From DASYLJ01 sp964432595 (GTDB taxonomy: Bacteria; Desulfobacterota; Binatia; DP-6): a stretch of 64,000 nucleotides of DNA. The position numbers were made by a program, and so were the translations under genes. The stretch covers positions 310,001 to 374,000 of the forward strand of contig CAYSOF010000001.1 of NCBI GenBank assembly GCA_964432595.1, in the 5' to 3' direction. The notes beneath the pieces were generated by a model. It was not told the origin of the DNA, ran no database searches, and saw nothing but the letters and a program-made list of their open reading frames with translations. Positions 1 to 9,870 of the stretch are shown one piece after another (position 1 is the first letter of the stretch; the number at the start of each line of letters is the position of its first letter).

Positions 1-1
1 C

Positions 2-1273
2 ACGGTCGCGGAGCATCCGCGCCTCGCCGCGCGCGCGCCTCGTGCGCTGCCGCTGGTCCTCGTCGTCGCCGTCGTGCTCATCGGGGTGCTGAGCGCGGGC
101 GATGCGACCGACCGGGTGACCATCGTGGTCTGGGGCGCGGCACTGCTCGCGACCCACGCGATCGTGTCGCACGTCGCCGGCGTGCACCTCGCCCTGGTGC
201 GCACCGCCGGGATGATCCCGCTGAGCATGCTCGCGGTGACGCTCCCGCTGGTGGCGCCGATGCACGGCGGCACCCGCTTCGCCGACGGACACGCGTACGC
301 CTTCTGCGAAGTGCCCGGACGTCCGACGGTCTATGCCTCGATGCCGGTCTGCGGCTCGGTGCTGATCGGCTGGGAGGAGTGCCAAGACGGCCGGATCATG
401 GAGTACGACGCCGCCACGATGCAGCCCGTCGCCACCCATCGCTTCTTCTCGCCCCTCTTCAATGGCCGGCTCGAGTCGCTGCTCTGCCTGAAGGACGAGG
501 TGCAGGTGGCCATCCAGGGCACGCGGCTCGACCGCCATTACCTGCGGCAGAGCACGATGTCGTTCCCGGTCGACGCGCCGGAGAAGTTCACTCCGGTCGT
601 CGCCGGGCCCGGGTACGGGATCGCCTTCGCGTACGACGAGCCCCGCCAGGCGATCTACTACGTCGCGGAGTTCAGCAACGCCGTCGTTCGCAAAGACCTG
701 CGCACCGGCCAATCCGAGAACATCTCCAGCGACGCGCTCCTGAACCGCTGGTGGAACCCGCTGTCGATGGAAGGATTCACCGGCGGGGCCACGATCGACA
801 CCGGCAGCATCCACCCCGGACGGAATCGCGTCTACCTGACCGAGTTCCAGAGCGGCCGCTACGCGTACGCCTTCGACCTGGAGACGCAGAAGCCGGTCGC
901 CCGCTACGACGTCGCGAGCGGCGGCGCACTCGGCATTTCGGTCGATCCCGAGCGCGACCGGCTGTTCGTCAGCAGCTTGTGGGGGCTCGAGGTGTACGAC
1001 CTCGCCACCGATCGGCTGATCCGGCGCATTCGCACCGGCCTCGGGAACCGTCCGGTCGTCATCGATCGCGCGCGCAATCGGCTCTACGTCAGCTCGATGG
1101 TCGAGGGGAAGATCCGCGTCTTCGACCGCGACACGCTCGAGCTGATCGGCCAGATCCCCATCGGCATGGGGTCGCGCTACGCGTACCTCACGCGGGCCGG
1201 CGACCGGCTGATCGCCAGCTCCATGACGGCGCAGTTCTGGTGGAACCCCGACGACGTGGCGCCTACGAAGTGA
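2..1273 (+). CDS. Membrane-anchored beta-propeller protein (5'-truncated)
   Basis: The reading frame is open to the window edge, so the true start lies upstream. The visible N-terminus has hydrophobic segments (LPLVLVVAVVLIGVLSAG, then a second around IVVWGAALLATHAIV and a third around GMIPLSMLAVTLPLV), so this is the end of a polytopic or anchored protein. From about residue 80 to the end it has repeating blades such as RNRVYLTEF, RDRLFVSS, RNRLYVSSM and GDRLIASSM, each a YVTN/YncE-like propeller strand. This fold usually binds ligands or scaffolds, and no catalytic motif was seen. The gene overlaps the next, convergent gene by 11 bp. Function unknown. Confidence 0.75.
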   Translation, partial: TVAEHPRLAARAPRALPLVLVVAVVLIGVLSAGDATDRVTIVVWGAALLATHAIVSHVAGVHLALVRTAGMIPLSMLAVTLPLVAPMHGGTRFADGHAYAFCEVPGRPTVYASMPVCGSVLIGWEECQDGRIMEYDAATMQPVATHRFFSPLFNGRLESLLCLKDEVQVAIQGTRLDRHYLRQSTMSFPVDAPEKFTPVVAGPGYGIAFAYDEPRQAIYYVAEFSNAVVRKDLRTGQSENISSDALLNRWWNPLSMEGFTGGATIDTGSIHPGRNRVYLTEFQSGRYAYAFDLETQKPVARYDVASGGALGISVDPERDRLFVSSLWGLEVYDLATDRLIRRIRTGLGNRPVVIDRARNRLYVSSMVEGKIRVFDRDTLELIGQIPIGMGSRYAYLTRAGDRLIASSMTAQFWWNPDDVAPTK

Positions 1274-1847
1274 CGCGCCGCCGTTCTCGCGGCACGGCCG
1301 GCGTGCTCGGGGCCGCGTCCGTCGGGGCGAGCAGACGAATCATCGTCGGGACGGCGATGAGCCCGCACACGAGCCCGGACGCGCTCTCGAACGCGACGGG
1401 CACCAACGGCACCACCAGGTTGCCGGAGTCGAGCGAGTTGATCGTCAGCATCGTGACGATCATGAGCAGGCCCGCGGCGGCTCCGGTCGCGGCGCCGAAC
1501 AGTAGACGTTGGCGCCGCTGCGTGGGCACGCCGCGCCAGCGGGCCCAGACGCACACGAAGACGCCGTTCAGCAGACCGGCGAGCAGGCCGGCGTTCCGCC
1601 CTGCGTCGAACGCGTTCAGCAGCGCGCGGAAACCGCGCACGGGGAGGAACGCCGTGACGACGGGGTGGGTGAAGTTGAGCGGGTTGGCGAGCTCGTATTG
1701 CAGCCAGCCGGGAAGGCTCACCAGCGTCGGCACCAGGACGTACACCAGCACGCTGTGGCCGACGGCGTCGGCGATCGCGCCCCACGACGGTTGCTGTGCG
1801 GTGTGGTCGGCCATCGAGGACGGCGCGGCGCGCCGACCCGCCTGCAT
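1263..1847 (-). CDS. Small integral membrane protein, unknown function
   Basis: About 194 residues with four hydrophobic stretches (around SVLVYVLVPTLVSLPGW, AGLLAGLLNGVFVCVWA, GAAAGLLMIVTMLTI, ASGLVCGLIAVPTMIRLL) and a basic C-terminal tail, consistent with a four-helix inner-membrane protein. An internal ATG at residue 12 is an equally good start. No family is recognised. It converges on the propeller gene with an 11-bp overlap at the 3' ends, so both terminate in shared sequence. Confidence 0.6.
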   Translation of the reverse strand: MQAGRRAAPSSMADHTAQQPSWGAIADAVGHSVLVYVLVPTLVSLPGWLQYELANPLNFTHPVVTAFLPVRGFRALLNAFDAGRNAGLLAGLLNGVFVCVWARWRGVPTQRRQRLLFGAATGAAAGLLMIVTMLTINSLDSGNLVVPLVPVAFESASGLVCGLIAVPTMIRLLAPTDAAPSTPAVPRERRRVTS

Positions 1848-1913
1848 AGTGATGGAGCGAAGCCGCGGTCAAGGAACGCGGCGCAACGTCAGGATATCCA
1901 GGGCCTTGCCTGA

Positions 1914-4900
1914 TCACGGCGTCGCCGCGGGCAGGCAGAGCAGCGTCGCCTTCTTCGTGTCGAGCGGACGCGTGCCGAACTGGTTCGACGTCGTGAGCCC
2001 GCTCTGCGACGCCGGCTTCGGCTGCTTGATCTTCGTGCCCTTGTCGCCCGGCGTGGTCGGACCGCAGCCGGTCTGGGGGATGTTCTTCTTCGCGAGCTTC
2101 GCCTCGTAGCAGAGCAGGTGGACGGCGGGCGTGCGGACGCTCGCCGGCGTGATCGGGAAGGGCTGCTTCTTGTCGGGACCGGCGAGCAGCGTGGGCGACC
2201 CGCTCTTGTCGACGGGGTTGCAGACGAGCTTCAGCTTCTTCAGGTCCCAGCGCGTGGTGCCACGCGCGTCCGTGACGTCGGCCTGCGCGTTCTTCGCGAC
2301 CGCACCCTTCGCCTTCACGGCGTAGCAGAGGTAGTGGTCGACGAGGTTGTCGGTCGGCGGCGAGTCGCCGTTCGTCAGGCTGGGGACCAGCAGCGTCGAC
2401 GGTTTCGTGATCGTGACGGTCGCGTTGCTGCACGTGCCGACGACCTGCTGACTCCGCTTCTGGAACTTCGCGGCGCCCTTGGCGCGCTTGACGGTGTACC
2501 CGGCGAGCGATGTCGGCGTGCTGCGCAGGTCTTCGCCGTTCACCGCGGCGGGCAGGCCGAGCTCCGTGGGCTTCACCACGTCGTAGCCGCCGCTGCCGAA
2601 GCCGTCGGCGAGCGTCACCGGGCCGAACTTGTAGAACTTCGCGGAGCGCTTGGTCGGCTTCGCCTGGTAGACGAGGAACGGCCCTGTTGCGGGCGCGGCG
2701 ATCACGACGGTGAAGCCCGTCCGGTCGGCGGACGCGAGCAGCGTGTCCGTACCGTCGAACGTCGCCGTCAGGGTCGTGGTGCCGGGCAGCGGCGACGGGA
2801 GCGAGCAGCTCGCCAGACCCGTCGCGTCCGTGGTGCCGGTGCACTCGGCGAGCCCCAGCGTGAAGCGGACGGACGCGCCGGCGACGGCGGTGGGATCGTT
2901 CGTGGAGACGTCCACGAGCGACGCGGCGACGGTCGGCGTCTGACCCGGTACGCTCGCGCGCGGGCTCGGGTTCAGCGTGAGGAACGTCGGATGCTTGCCC
3001 GGCGCCCACGTGAGCTTCGCTTCGTTCGACGTGTACACGGTGCCGCCGACGGTCGCGGTGGCGACGACCTCGTCGAGACCCGTGGCGTCGCCGACGTAGG
3101 TGAGCGCGGCTTCGCCGGCCGCGTTCGTGCGGACCATCTGCACGCGCGGATTCGCGCCGGCGACGTTGAAGAACACCGGCGTGTCCGCCGGAACGTCGAG
3201 GTTGCGGAACCGCGCGGTGAACGTCTGCGACGACCCTTGCGCCGGGTCGGGCGCCACGAGCGACGGGGTGAGGCTCAGCGACGGCGTGGCCGTCGACGGC
3301 AGGAAGTCGCAGCCGCCGAGCGCGTTCGTCAGCTTGTACACGGCGTCGCCCGCGCCGGCGTAGAGACAGCCGTCCGGGCCGACCGTGCCGACGGGCAGGT
3401 CGTTCGCGAGGACCGTGGCCGCCGGCGGCGTGGCGCGGAGGTCGAAGAGCGTGAGGTCGCCGTTCGCGAGCGCCAGCAGCGCGGCGGCCTCGCCTTCGGG
3501 CGTGACGTCGGCGATCGCGACGAAGAAGAAGCTAGTCACCCCGTCCACCGGCGTGATCACGCCCGGCGTCGGGCTGTCCGTGCCGGTGACGCGCACGATC
3601 GCGGGCGACGGATCGTTGTAGCCCGTCTGCACGTACAACGTCCCGTTCGGCGCGAAGGCGACCTGACCGTTCGGCGTGCGCGGCAACGTCGCGTAGGTGG
3701 ACACGGTCGGCGTCGCGCTCGCGGGATTGGCGATGCGGTGGAGGATCGGATCGTCGGAGCCTGCGCCGAAGCATCCGCCGGTGAAGAACAGGTCGCCGCT
3801 GAGCGGGTCGGTCGCGAGGCCGTTCGGGCACGTGAGGTTCGGCGCGACGACGCGCAGCTGCGCGCCCGTCGCCGGATCGAGCTCGATCACCGCGCCCGTC
3901 GTGAAGTTGCCGCCGGTGGACCCGCGCGTCGCGTAGAGACGGCCGTCCTTGCCGAACACCGGGTTCGCGAGCGTCGGACCGATGGTGCTGAGCAGGTTGG
4001 CGCTCGAGACCGTGCCGCCGCCGAGTCCGAAGCCGTAGAGCCCGCCGTCGGGGAACTGCGCGATGTAGACGGTGCTCGGGCCGAACGCGGGATTCGTCGC
4101 GCCGGTGCAGCCCCAGTTCACGTTGCCGAAGTTGAACGCCTGCGCGAAGAAGCCCGTGGCGAACGGCGTCACCACGTAACCGTTCTGTCCGACTGGCGGT
4201 ACCGCGGTGCTGCCGCACGACGTGTTGTTGCCGTTCGCCCACGTGACGACCGCGCTGCCCGGGACCGGTAGGTCGCCGTCGGTCACGTCGACGGCGGTGT
4301 AGGTGACGACCTCGTTGACGCGGTTCGTGGCGACGAATGCGATCTGGCCGTTCGAATCGGTGACGGACGGGTTCGGCGCGGTGATCAGCGAATGCCCGTC
4401 GCCCTGCGACAGGGTGACGAGCTTGCCGGGCGTCGGCCGCGCGAGCGCGTCCTGCAGCGTGACGGTGATCGTCGTCGACGCCACGCCGTCCGCGTCGACG
4501 TTGGAGACGCTGGCGACGATGCCGCCCGACGCCGCCGGCGGCACCACGAACGGCATCGTCGGCGTGATGCCGAGGACGACGCCGCCGGCGGTGGCGGTGA
4601 ACTCCACGTCTTCGGCCACGAGGTTCGACACCGTGAACACGGCGACGCCGTGCACGTCGGACGCGACGTTCGCCGGCGTGATCTGCACGGTGCCGCTCGG
4701 CGACGCGGCGAGCGTGACGTCGGCGCCCGCGACCGCGTGACGGTTCGCGTCGAGCACCGTCACGACGACGAGTCCCGTCGACGTGCCGTCGGCCGGGACC
4801 GCGATGGGCTCGGCCGCGAACGTGACCGCCTGCGTGACGAGCCCCGGCGTCACCAGCGACACCTGCGCATCGGGTGGGCCGACCGTCGCGCCGGTGAGCT

Positions 4901-6686
4901 GGACGACGATGCCGTCGACGTTCGGCGAGCCGATGCCGACGTGCGCGAAGTCGCTGCTCAGCGCGGCGGGCCCGTTGAACGCGGGCGTGCCCGCCATCGG
5001 GTAGAGCTTCGCGTTCGCGAAGCCGAGGTTCGTGCCGACCTGCTCGTTGATGAGCGCGGCATACGCGGCCCACAGCGGCGCGGTGAAGCTGGTGCCGCCG
5101 AAGAGCAGGCCTGTCGGACAGCCGCCGTCGTCGGCGCGGCAGATCATCACGCCGTTCGCGGGGTCCGCGTTGGCGACGACGTCGGGCACCGAGCGCATCG
5201 CCGACGCCGTGAAGCCGTCCTGATAGCTCGGGCGCGTGAAGAAGCGGCTCGTACCGAAGCCGCCCTGGCCCGTGGGCGGCGTGGCGGCGCTGCCGTCCCA
5301 CCACGTCTCGCTGCCGTACAGCTTGCCGGGCGCCGCCTGCACCGACGAGCCGCCGACGGCGGTCGCGTTGGGCGCGCCCGACGGCACGCCGACGACGTTC
5401 GGGCTGCCGTTGAGGCACGTGCTGCCGGTGTCGCCCGACGCGTTGAAGATGCTGACGCCCGCCGCGGCCGCGCTCTGGAAGATCGTGTCGATGCCCTGGA
5501 CGTCGGCCAGCGAGGTCTGGTCCTCGCAGTAGCTCCAGCTGTTCGAGACGATCGTCGCGCCGGCGTCGAGCGCGGCGTTGAAGAGCGCCTGGAAGCTGCC
5601 GGCGCCGGTGAACGGCGCGTGCACGGTGACGACGTCCGCGCCGGGCGCGACCGTCATGACGGTCGTCACGTCGAGGAGCTGCTCGTTCTGGTCCGGCCCG
5701 AGCGGTGCGCCGCCGTTCACGGGCACGTCGGTGAGGCGGTTCAGGTTGTCGGCCGGGAAGCCCATCAGCGCGAGGTAGTCGGCGATGTCGCTGCGCCGGT
5801 AGGAGTCGAAGCCGATGATCGCCACCTTCTGTCCCGTGCCGGACGCGACGTTGGGCGTCGGTCGCGGGCCGTTGGTGAGCAGCGGGCTCGTGTTCGGCGG
5901 ACACGGCTGATTCACCGGCAGCACCAGGTTGTAGTTGAGGTAGCTCGTGTACTGGAAGAAATCGAAGTTGAACTCGGCGTCGTTCGCGGCGGCCTGCTCG
6001 GCGGCGGCGATGCACAGCTTGTATGGATTCACGCCGCCCTCGGTGCAGATCTTGAAGCCGGTCGGCGGCGGAATGGGGGCCAGCAGCAGGTTGCAGGCCA
6101 ACTTGTAGAAGCCGCGCTTGAGCGTGCGCGTGACCGGACGCGGCCGTCCGAGGTTCGACAGTCCCGCGACCGACTGCACGTGCGGCGCGAGCGCGGCCGG
6201 CATCGCGGGATCGCGGTCGTTCGCGTGGAAGACGGCGTCGCCGAGCCGGTGGTCGTCGATGCGGACGTCGAACGCGCGCGCGATCGATCGGCGCGTGCCG
6301 CGCAGCGACAGCGTGAGCCGGTTCTCCGATTTGCCGATCACCTCGAGGCCGTGGCGGCGCGCCCAGCGTTCGATTCGCTCGTAGGTGCGCACCGACGGGC
6401 CGAAGCGGTCGGCGAGCTCGCGCTGGCTCGACGTCGCGGGCCGCGCGTCGACGGGTCCGCGCATCGCGGCGAGGTGGCGCTGGAAGCCGGCTTCGTCGTC
6501 GCGCCGCAGGACGAGCGTGACGGTGAGCGGCGTCGCGTCGGCGTCCGGCGGTGCGACGATGCGGGTCGCACCCGCGAGCGCGTCGAGCCTGTGACCCGGC
6601 AGACGCTGCAGGGGGTGCTCGCCGGCGTGGGCGCGGACGGCGACGGACAGGAGCGCTACGACCAGGAACGCGGCGTGACGGGCCAT
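1914..6686 (-). CDS. Exported sedolisin/kumamolisin (S53) peptidase with Ig-like, propeller and repeat modules
   Basis: A 1590-residue secreted multidomain protein. The chosen ATG is preceded by AAGGAG and followed by a clean signal peptide (AAFLVVALLSVAVRAHA). Residues ~45-185 form the pro-kumamolisin activation domain (RFGPSVRTYERIERW). Residues ~280-650 are the peptidase. Its catalytic set is visible: Glu335 and Asp339 in NEQLLDV, Asp419 in NASGDTGS and Ser533 in GGTSFTAP, so it should be an active acid-type serine-carboxyl protease. Then come invasin-type Ig-like domains (~660-850), a beta-propeller (~860-1160), more Ig-like repeats, and a C-terminus with three LCY...K...LC.P repeats. Family members are usually 500-700 residues, so this one is unusually long. 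Monocistronic; the C-terminal repeats look like the lineage's cell-surface or secretion module (inference). Confidence 0.88.
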   Translation of the reverse strand: MARHAAFLVVALLSVAVRAHAGEHPLQRLPGHRLDALAGATRIVAPPDADATPLTVTLVLRRDDEAGFQRHLAAMRGPVDARPATSSQRELADRFGPSVRTYERIERWARRHGLEVIGKSENRLTLSLRGTRRSIARAFDVRIDDHRLGDAVFHANDRDPAMPAALAPHVQSVAGLSNLGRPRPVTRTLKRGFYKLACNLLLAPIPPPTGFKICTEGGVNPYKLCIAAAEQAAANDAEFNFDFFQYTSYLNYNLVLPVNQPCPPNTSPLLTNGPRPTPNVASGTGQKVAIIGFDSYRRSDIADYLALMGFPADNLNRLTDVPVNGGAPLGPDQNEQLLDVTTVMTVAPGADVVTVHAPFTGAGSFQALFNAALDAGATIVSNSWSYCEDQTSLADVQGIDTIFQSAAAAGVSIFNASGDTGSTCLNGSPNVVGVPSGAPNATAVGGSSVQAAPGKLYGSETWWDGSAATPPTGQGGFGTSRFFTRPSYQDGFTASAMRSVPDVVANADPANGVMICRADDGGCPTGLLFGGTSFTAPLWAAYAALINEQVGTNLGFANAKLYPMAGTPAFNGPAALSSDFAHVGIGSPNVDGIVVQLTGATVGPPDAQVSLVTPGLVTQAVTFAAEPIAVPADGTSTGLVVVTVLDANRHAVAGADVTLAASPSGTVQITPANVASDVHGVAVFTVSNLVAEDVEFTATAGGVVLGITPTMPFVVPPAASGGIVASVSNVDADGVASTTITVTLQDALARPTPGKLVTLSQGDGHSLITAPNPSVTDSNGQIAFVATNRVNEVVTYTAVDVTDGDLPVPGSAVVTWANGNNTSCGSTAVPPVGQNGYVVTPFATGFFAQAFNFGNVNWGCTGATNPAFGPSTVYIAQFPDGGLYGFGLGGGTVSSANLLSTIGPTLANPVFGKDGRLYATRGSTGGNFTTGAVIELDPATGAQLRVVAPNLTCPNGLATDPLSGDLFFTGGCFGAGSDDPILHRIANPASATPTVSTYATLPRTPNGQVAFAPNGTLYVQTGYNDPSPAIVRVTGTDSPTPGVITPVDGVTSFFFVAIADVTPEGEAAALLALANGDLTLFDLRATPPAATVLANDLPVGTVGPDGCLYAGAGDAVYKLTNALGGCDFLPSTATPSLSLTPSLVAPDPAQGSSQTFTARFRNLDVPADTPVFFNVAGANPRVQMVRTNAAGEAALTYVGDATGLDEVVATATVGGTVYTSNEAKLTWAPGKHPTFLTLNPSPRASVPGQTPTVAASLVDVSTNDPTAVAGASVRFTLGLAECTGTTDATGLASCSLPSPLPGTTTLTATFDGTDTLLASADRTGFTVVIAAPATGPFLVYQAKPTKRSAKFYKFGPVTLADGFGSGGYDVVKPTELGLPAAVNGEDLRSTPTSLAGYTVKRAKGAAKFQKRSQQVVGTCSNATVTITKPSTLLVPSLTNGDSPPTDNLVDHYLCYAVKAKGAVAKNAQADVTDARGTTRWDLKKLKLVCNPVDKSGSPTLLAGPDKKQPFPITPASVRTPAVHLLCYEAKLAKKNIPQTGCGPTTPGDKGTKIKQPKPASQSGLTTSNQFGTRPLDTKKATLLCLPAATP

Positions 6687-6970
6687 CGGATGGAGTCTCC
6701 TTCGAATGAATCCGGCCCAGCCACGGTTCCCCCCGGGCGTGCAACGTTGCCTTCCGGCGACTCGACCGATGCTTGGGTCATCGATCTTCGCCGGTGGACG
6801 TGTCAAGGAAGATACGTCCGTCGGATGTACGAGCCCGGAATGCGAGCCGAGGAAATCCGGCGAGTTGTCCCTTGCCCTCGTGCGGGCCGGCCGACCTGCC
6901 GATATCGGAGGAAGAGCGGTGGATGGCTCGGCAGGTTGCCGTCCGTCCAGCCGCCGAGAGGAGGACGCAC

Positions 6971-7243
6971 ATGACGCATCTGCTTCGGACCCTGTGCATG
7001 GCCGCCGTTCTGCTGGCCGCGATCTGTCTCGCCCCGTCGGCCCACGCCGAGGAGGGGGTCGCTCCCGGCTGGGAGCGCGGCGGCGAGTTCAAGAACTCGC
7101 GCTACGACGGCGAGCGCGCCAACGATACGGAGGCCGGGACCCAGGCGCGCGAGTCCGACGGCTCCATCACGACCGACAAGCCGGCGTCGGCCGAGCCGTT
7201 CGAGAATCCCGCCGACATCCAGGACGACGAGGACGAGGACTGA
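6971..7243 (+). CDS. Small exported acidic protein
   Basis: A 90-residue protein with a signal peptide (LCMAAVLLAAICLAPSAHA) and a short, very acidic mature part ending in QDDEDED. The ATG is chosen because GAGAGGAGG lies just upstream and it opens directly on the signal sequence; longer in-frame starts add sequence with no export signal. It is transcribed divergently from the S53 protease gene and followed by a strong hairpin. Function unknown; the acidic tail could bind metal ions (speculation). Confidence 0.6.
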   Translation: MTHLLRTLCMAAVLLAAICLAPSAHAEEGVAPGWERGGEFKNSRYDGERANDTEAGTQARESDGSITTDKPASAEPFENPADIQDDEDED

Positions 7244-7251
7244 GAGGTCCT

Positions 7252-7288
7252 GTCCGATCGCCGTTCGATGCACGGACGGCGATCGGAC
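7252..7288. terminator. Perfect 13-bp hairpin between convergent genes
   Basis: Arms GTCCGATCGCCGT and ACGGCGATCGGAC are exact reverse complements around an 11-nt loop. It starts 8 nt after the stop of the small acidic protein and lies before the stop of the convergent NHL gene, so it can serve as a bidirectional terminator. There is no long T-run, as is common in high-GC genomes. Confidence 0.7.
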
Positions 7289-7303
7289 GTTCGTCCCCCG
7301 CGG

Positions 7304-9322
7304 CTACGGTTTCTGCGGAACGCCGATCAGCGGCGCGCGCACCGGCGCCGCGATCCCGACGTAGGCGACGATCGCGTGGCCGCCCGGGTTGAAGATCGGG
7401 TTCGGCTCGTTCAGCCAGTTGTTCGTCAGCCAGACGTTGCCCGACGGGTCGACCGCGACCCCCGTGTTGCGCGTCAGGCCGTCGAACGCGTAGCCGGCGG
7501 CCGGCGAGATCGGCGAGCCCGTGTCGGCGCCCGGCGGACACGTCTTCCGCTTGCGGCCGCAGAAGTGCGACAGGCGGCGGTCGTAGAAGTTGGCGACCCA
7601 GACGTTGTCGTTGCCGTCGACCGCGATGCCCCAGGGAATCGTGAGCCCGCCGCCGGCGAACGGGCCCTTCGTGACGCGGCCGCGCTTGTCGATCAGGGTG
7701 ATCGACCCGTCGGTCGATTCCGGCGTGAGGAAGCCGTTCGGGCAGGGGACGCGCAGCGACGCGGAGTTCGAGACCCACATGTTGCCGCGGCTGTCGGCGG
7801 CGATGCCGAGCGGCTGGTCGAAGACGCCTTCGAGCGGGCTGTGCGGCGTCGGCGTGCCGTCGGGCCGCAGCACGGCGACGGCGTCGCGGTCGTTCAGCGT
7901 CACGAACGCCCAGCCCTTCTTGTTGATGGCGACGTCGAACGGCCGCGAGCACTCGGGGGTGGTGCCGCAAACCGGGTCGGCGACGAACTGCTGCGCGGCC
8001 GTGTTGTCGCCGTCCGGATACTTCGTGACGATGCCGTTGGCGCAGTTGGCGATCCAGATGCCGCCCGTCGTGTCCGACGCCATGCCCTGCGGCCACGAGA
8101 CGGCGCCGTCCGTGTAGCCCGTATGCTCGGGCGACAGCGGAATGCCGTCCGGGGTGAACTTCGACACGCTGTTCGACGGGGACTTCGCGTCACAGCCGGG
8201 CGAGCCGAAGCCGAAGTTGCCGATCCAGACGTTGCCGTCCGGGTCGAAGGTCGCGCCGAAGCCGGCGCCGTTCAGTCCGCCGCCGTGATACGGCGAGTGC
8301 TCGACGTACTGGCCCGTGGGCGTGAAGTGCATGACCGTCTTGCCGCCGCAGACGATGGCGTCGGGATCGTCGCTGTAGGTGTAGTTGTTCGGCACCCAGA
8401 GGCTGCCGTCGGGCGCGATGGCGAAGTTGCCGGGACCGTCGAGCGACATGCCGTCGCCCTCGAAGAGGAGCGCGAGCGTCCACGCGGCGGGCGGCGTGCC
8501 CGGATCGCGCGCCGGCTGATACGGCGCCGGCGGCAGCTTCGACAGGTCGAAGAGCGCCTGCACGGCTGCGGTGCTCGTCGCCGGGTTGCGCGCGACGTCG
8601 ACCAGCGCCTGGAGCGTGTTCGTCGGTCTGGGACCGCGGGGCGGCGTCGCCTGTGCGAACAGCGTCGTGCAGGCCGACGACGACGCGACGCACGCCGACA
8701 CCATGTTCGCCAGGGAGTTGAACGATCCGAGGGTCTCCGTCTCGGTGCCGTTCGGCGCCGAGCCCAGGACGGAGCCGACGTCGCCGGTCGTCGTGTCGAC
8801 GAGGTTGCCGCCCATGCCCACGGCGTTCTGGATGCCGGGCCATTTGCCGGCGACCTTGGCACGGTCGATGAACTGCGCGAGCGCGAACGCCGCCGCGACG
8901 GTGGTTCGTCCGTTGACGACGACCTGCGCGGGCAACGCGGTCGAGCCGACCACGCCGAGCAGCGACGCGAGCACGACGGGGCCTTTGAAGCTCCGGCACT
9001 TGCCCGCGCGCGGGAACTGCCCCGCCGCGTCGACCGACCCGCCGTCCGCGATCACGTACAGCACGGTGTCCGCGGCGGCCGGCGCGACGTAGGAGATCGC
9101 GAACGTCCCGTCGGCGGCCGTCGCCGTCGCGCCGAGAACCGATGGGCACTGCGACGGACGGCTCGGATCGGTCGCGTACAGCGCGACGCCGAGCGATGCG
9201 AGCGGGCTCGTCCCGTCGACGACGCTGCCGCTCAGCGTGGCGGCCTGGGCGAGCGCGGGCGCGAGCATCGCCGCGCACGTGACGACGAAGCGGAGGAAGG
9301 GCGATCGGCGGACGTTGGCCAT
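7304..9322 (-). CDS. Exported NHL/streptogramin-lyase-like beta-propeller protein
   Basis: 672 residues with a signal peptide (FVVTCAAMLAPALAQA). Residues ~28-120 resemble a carboxypeptidase-regulatory-like Ig domain (GSVVDGTSPLASLGVALYA...DGTFAISYV). From ~275 onward there are repeated propeller blades (GNFAIAPDGSLWVPNNYTY, DPDGNVWIGNFGFG, DTTGGIWIANCANG, DSRGNMWVSNSASL, DGNDNVWVANFYD, DPSGNVWLTNNWL), typical of NHL or Vgb-lyase-type propellers. The lyase catalytic residues were not confirmed, so binding or scaffolding at the cell surface is as likely as catalysis. It stands alone, convergent with the small acidic protein gene. Confidence 0.75.
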   Translation of the reverse strand: MANVRRSPFLRFVVTCAAMLAPALAQAATLSGSVVDGTSPLASLGVALYATDPSRPSQCPSVLGATATAADGTFAISYVAPAAADTVLYVIADGGSVDAAGQFPRAGKCRSFKGPVVLASLLGVVGSTALPAQVVVNGRTTVAAAFALAQFIDRAKVAGKWPGIQNAVGMGGNLVDTTTGDVGSVLGSAPNGTETETLGSFNSLANMVSACVASSSACTTLFAQATPPRGPRPTNTLQALVDVARNPATSTAAVQALFDLSKLPPAPYQPARDPGTPPAAWTLALLFEGDGMSLDGPGNFAIAPDGSLWVPNNYTYSDDPDAIVCGGKTVMHFTPTGQYVEHSPYHGGGLNGAGFGATFDPDGNVWIGNFGFGSPGCDAKSPSNSVSKFTPDGIPLSPEHTGYTDGAVSWPQGMASDTTGGIWIANCANGIVTKYPDGDNTAAQQFVADPVCGTTPECSRPFDVAINKKGWAFVTLNDRDAVAVLRPDGTPTPHSPLEGVFDQPLGIAADSRGNMWVSNSASLRVPCPNGFLTPESTDGSITLIDKRGRVTKGPFAGGGLTIPWGIAVDGNDNVWVANFYDRRLSHFCGRKRKTCPPGADTGSPISPAAGYAFDGLTRNTGVAVDPSGNVWLTNNWLNEPNPIFNPGGHAIVAYVGIAAPVRAPLIGVPQKP

Positions 9323-9376
9323 GCGGAGACCGTGGCCGCCGGACCGCCGAATTTCAAACAGACCGCGTGACGAGCG

Positions 9377-9862
9377 TCACGCCTTCCGCCGACCCGTTCG
9401 ATCGGCGCCGCGGGTGACGTCGTCGAGCAGCATCGCGGTGAACCGCTCGTACAGCGCGACGGGATCGGTCCGCGCCGGGTCCATGAGGTAGTAGACCTGC
9501 ACGCCGGCCGCGAAGGCCATGATGGTGTCGACGGTCAACGCGTCGTCGACGTCGCTGCGGATCTCGCCGCGTTTCTTCGCTTCGCGCAGGGAATCCAGGA
9601 GCATCTTCCGCCCGGCGTGCCGACGCTCGATGTAGTAATCGTGCAGGTCGGAGCCTTCGTCGAAGCTCTCGGCCTGCAGGACCGTGAAGAGCTTCGCCCA
9701 GACGGGATGCTTCAGGTTGAAGCGCGCCATGAGGGACAGGCTCTCGAGCGGCTTCAGCCCGCCTTCCTGGAACGCCTCGCTCGTGAACTCGAGGTAGCGG
9801 CGGTCGCGCTCCTGCAGCACCGCGACCAGCAGGTCTCGCGACGTGCGATAGTGGTAGAGGCG
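9377..9862 (-). pseudogene. TetR-family regulator lacking its DNA-binding N-terminus
   Basis: About 160 residues resemble the C-terminal part of a TetR regulator. The visible sequence starts at LYHYRTSRDLLVAVLQERD, which matches the end of the helix-turn-helix (usual form YYHFxSKxxLFxAV), followed by an all-helical ligand domain. The roughly 40 residues that should form the HTH are absent: upstream the frame runs into a terminator hairpin and the end of the neighbouring exported-protein gene. No start codon with a ribosome site serves this frame. It is best read as a decapitated regulator, probably created when the neighbouring gene was inserted or rearranged. It should not bind DNA as a TetR protein. 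Confidence 0.7.
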
Positions 9863-9870
9863 CCGTAGCG

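Noticed and set aside
2118..4271. A 717-codon frame opposite the S53 protease gene, and others like it (for example 3532-6744, 4392-6974)
   Set aside because: Their translations are Arg/Ala/Pro-rich low-complexity mirrors of the high-GC gene on the other strand, with no domain, signal or ribosome site.
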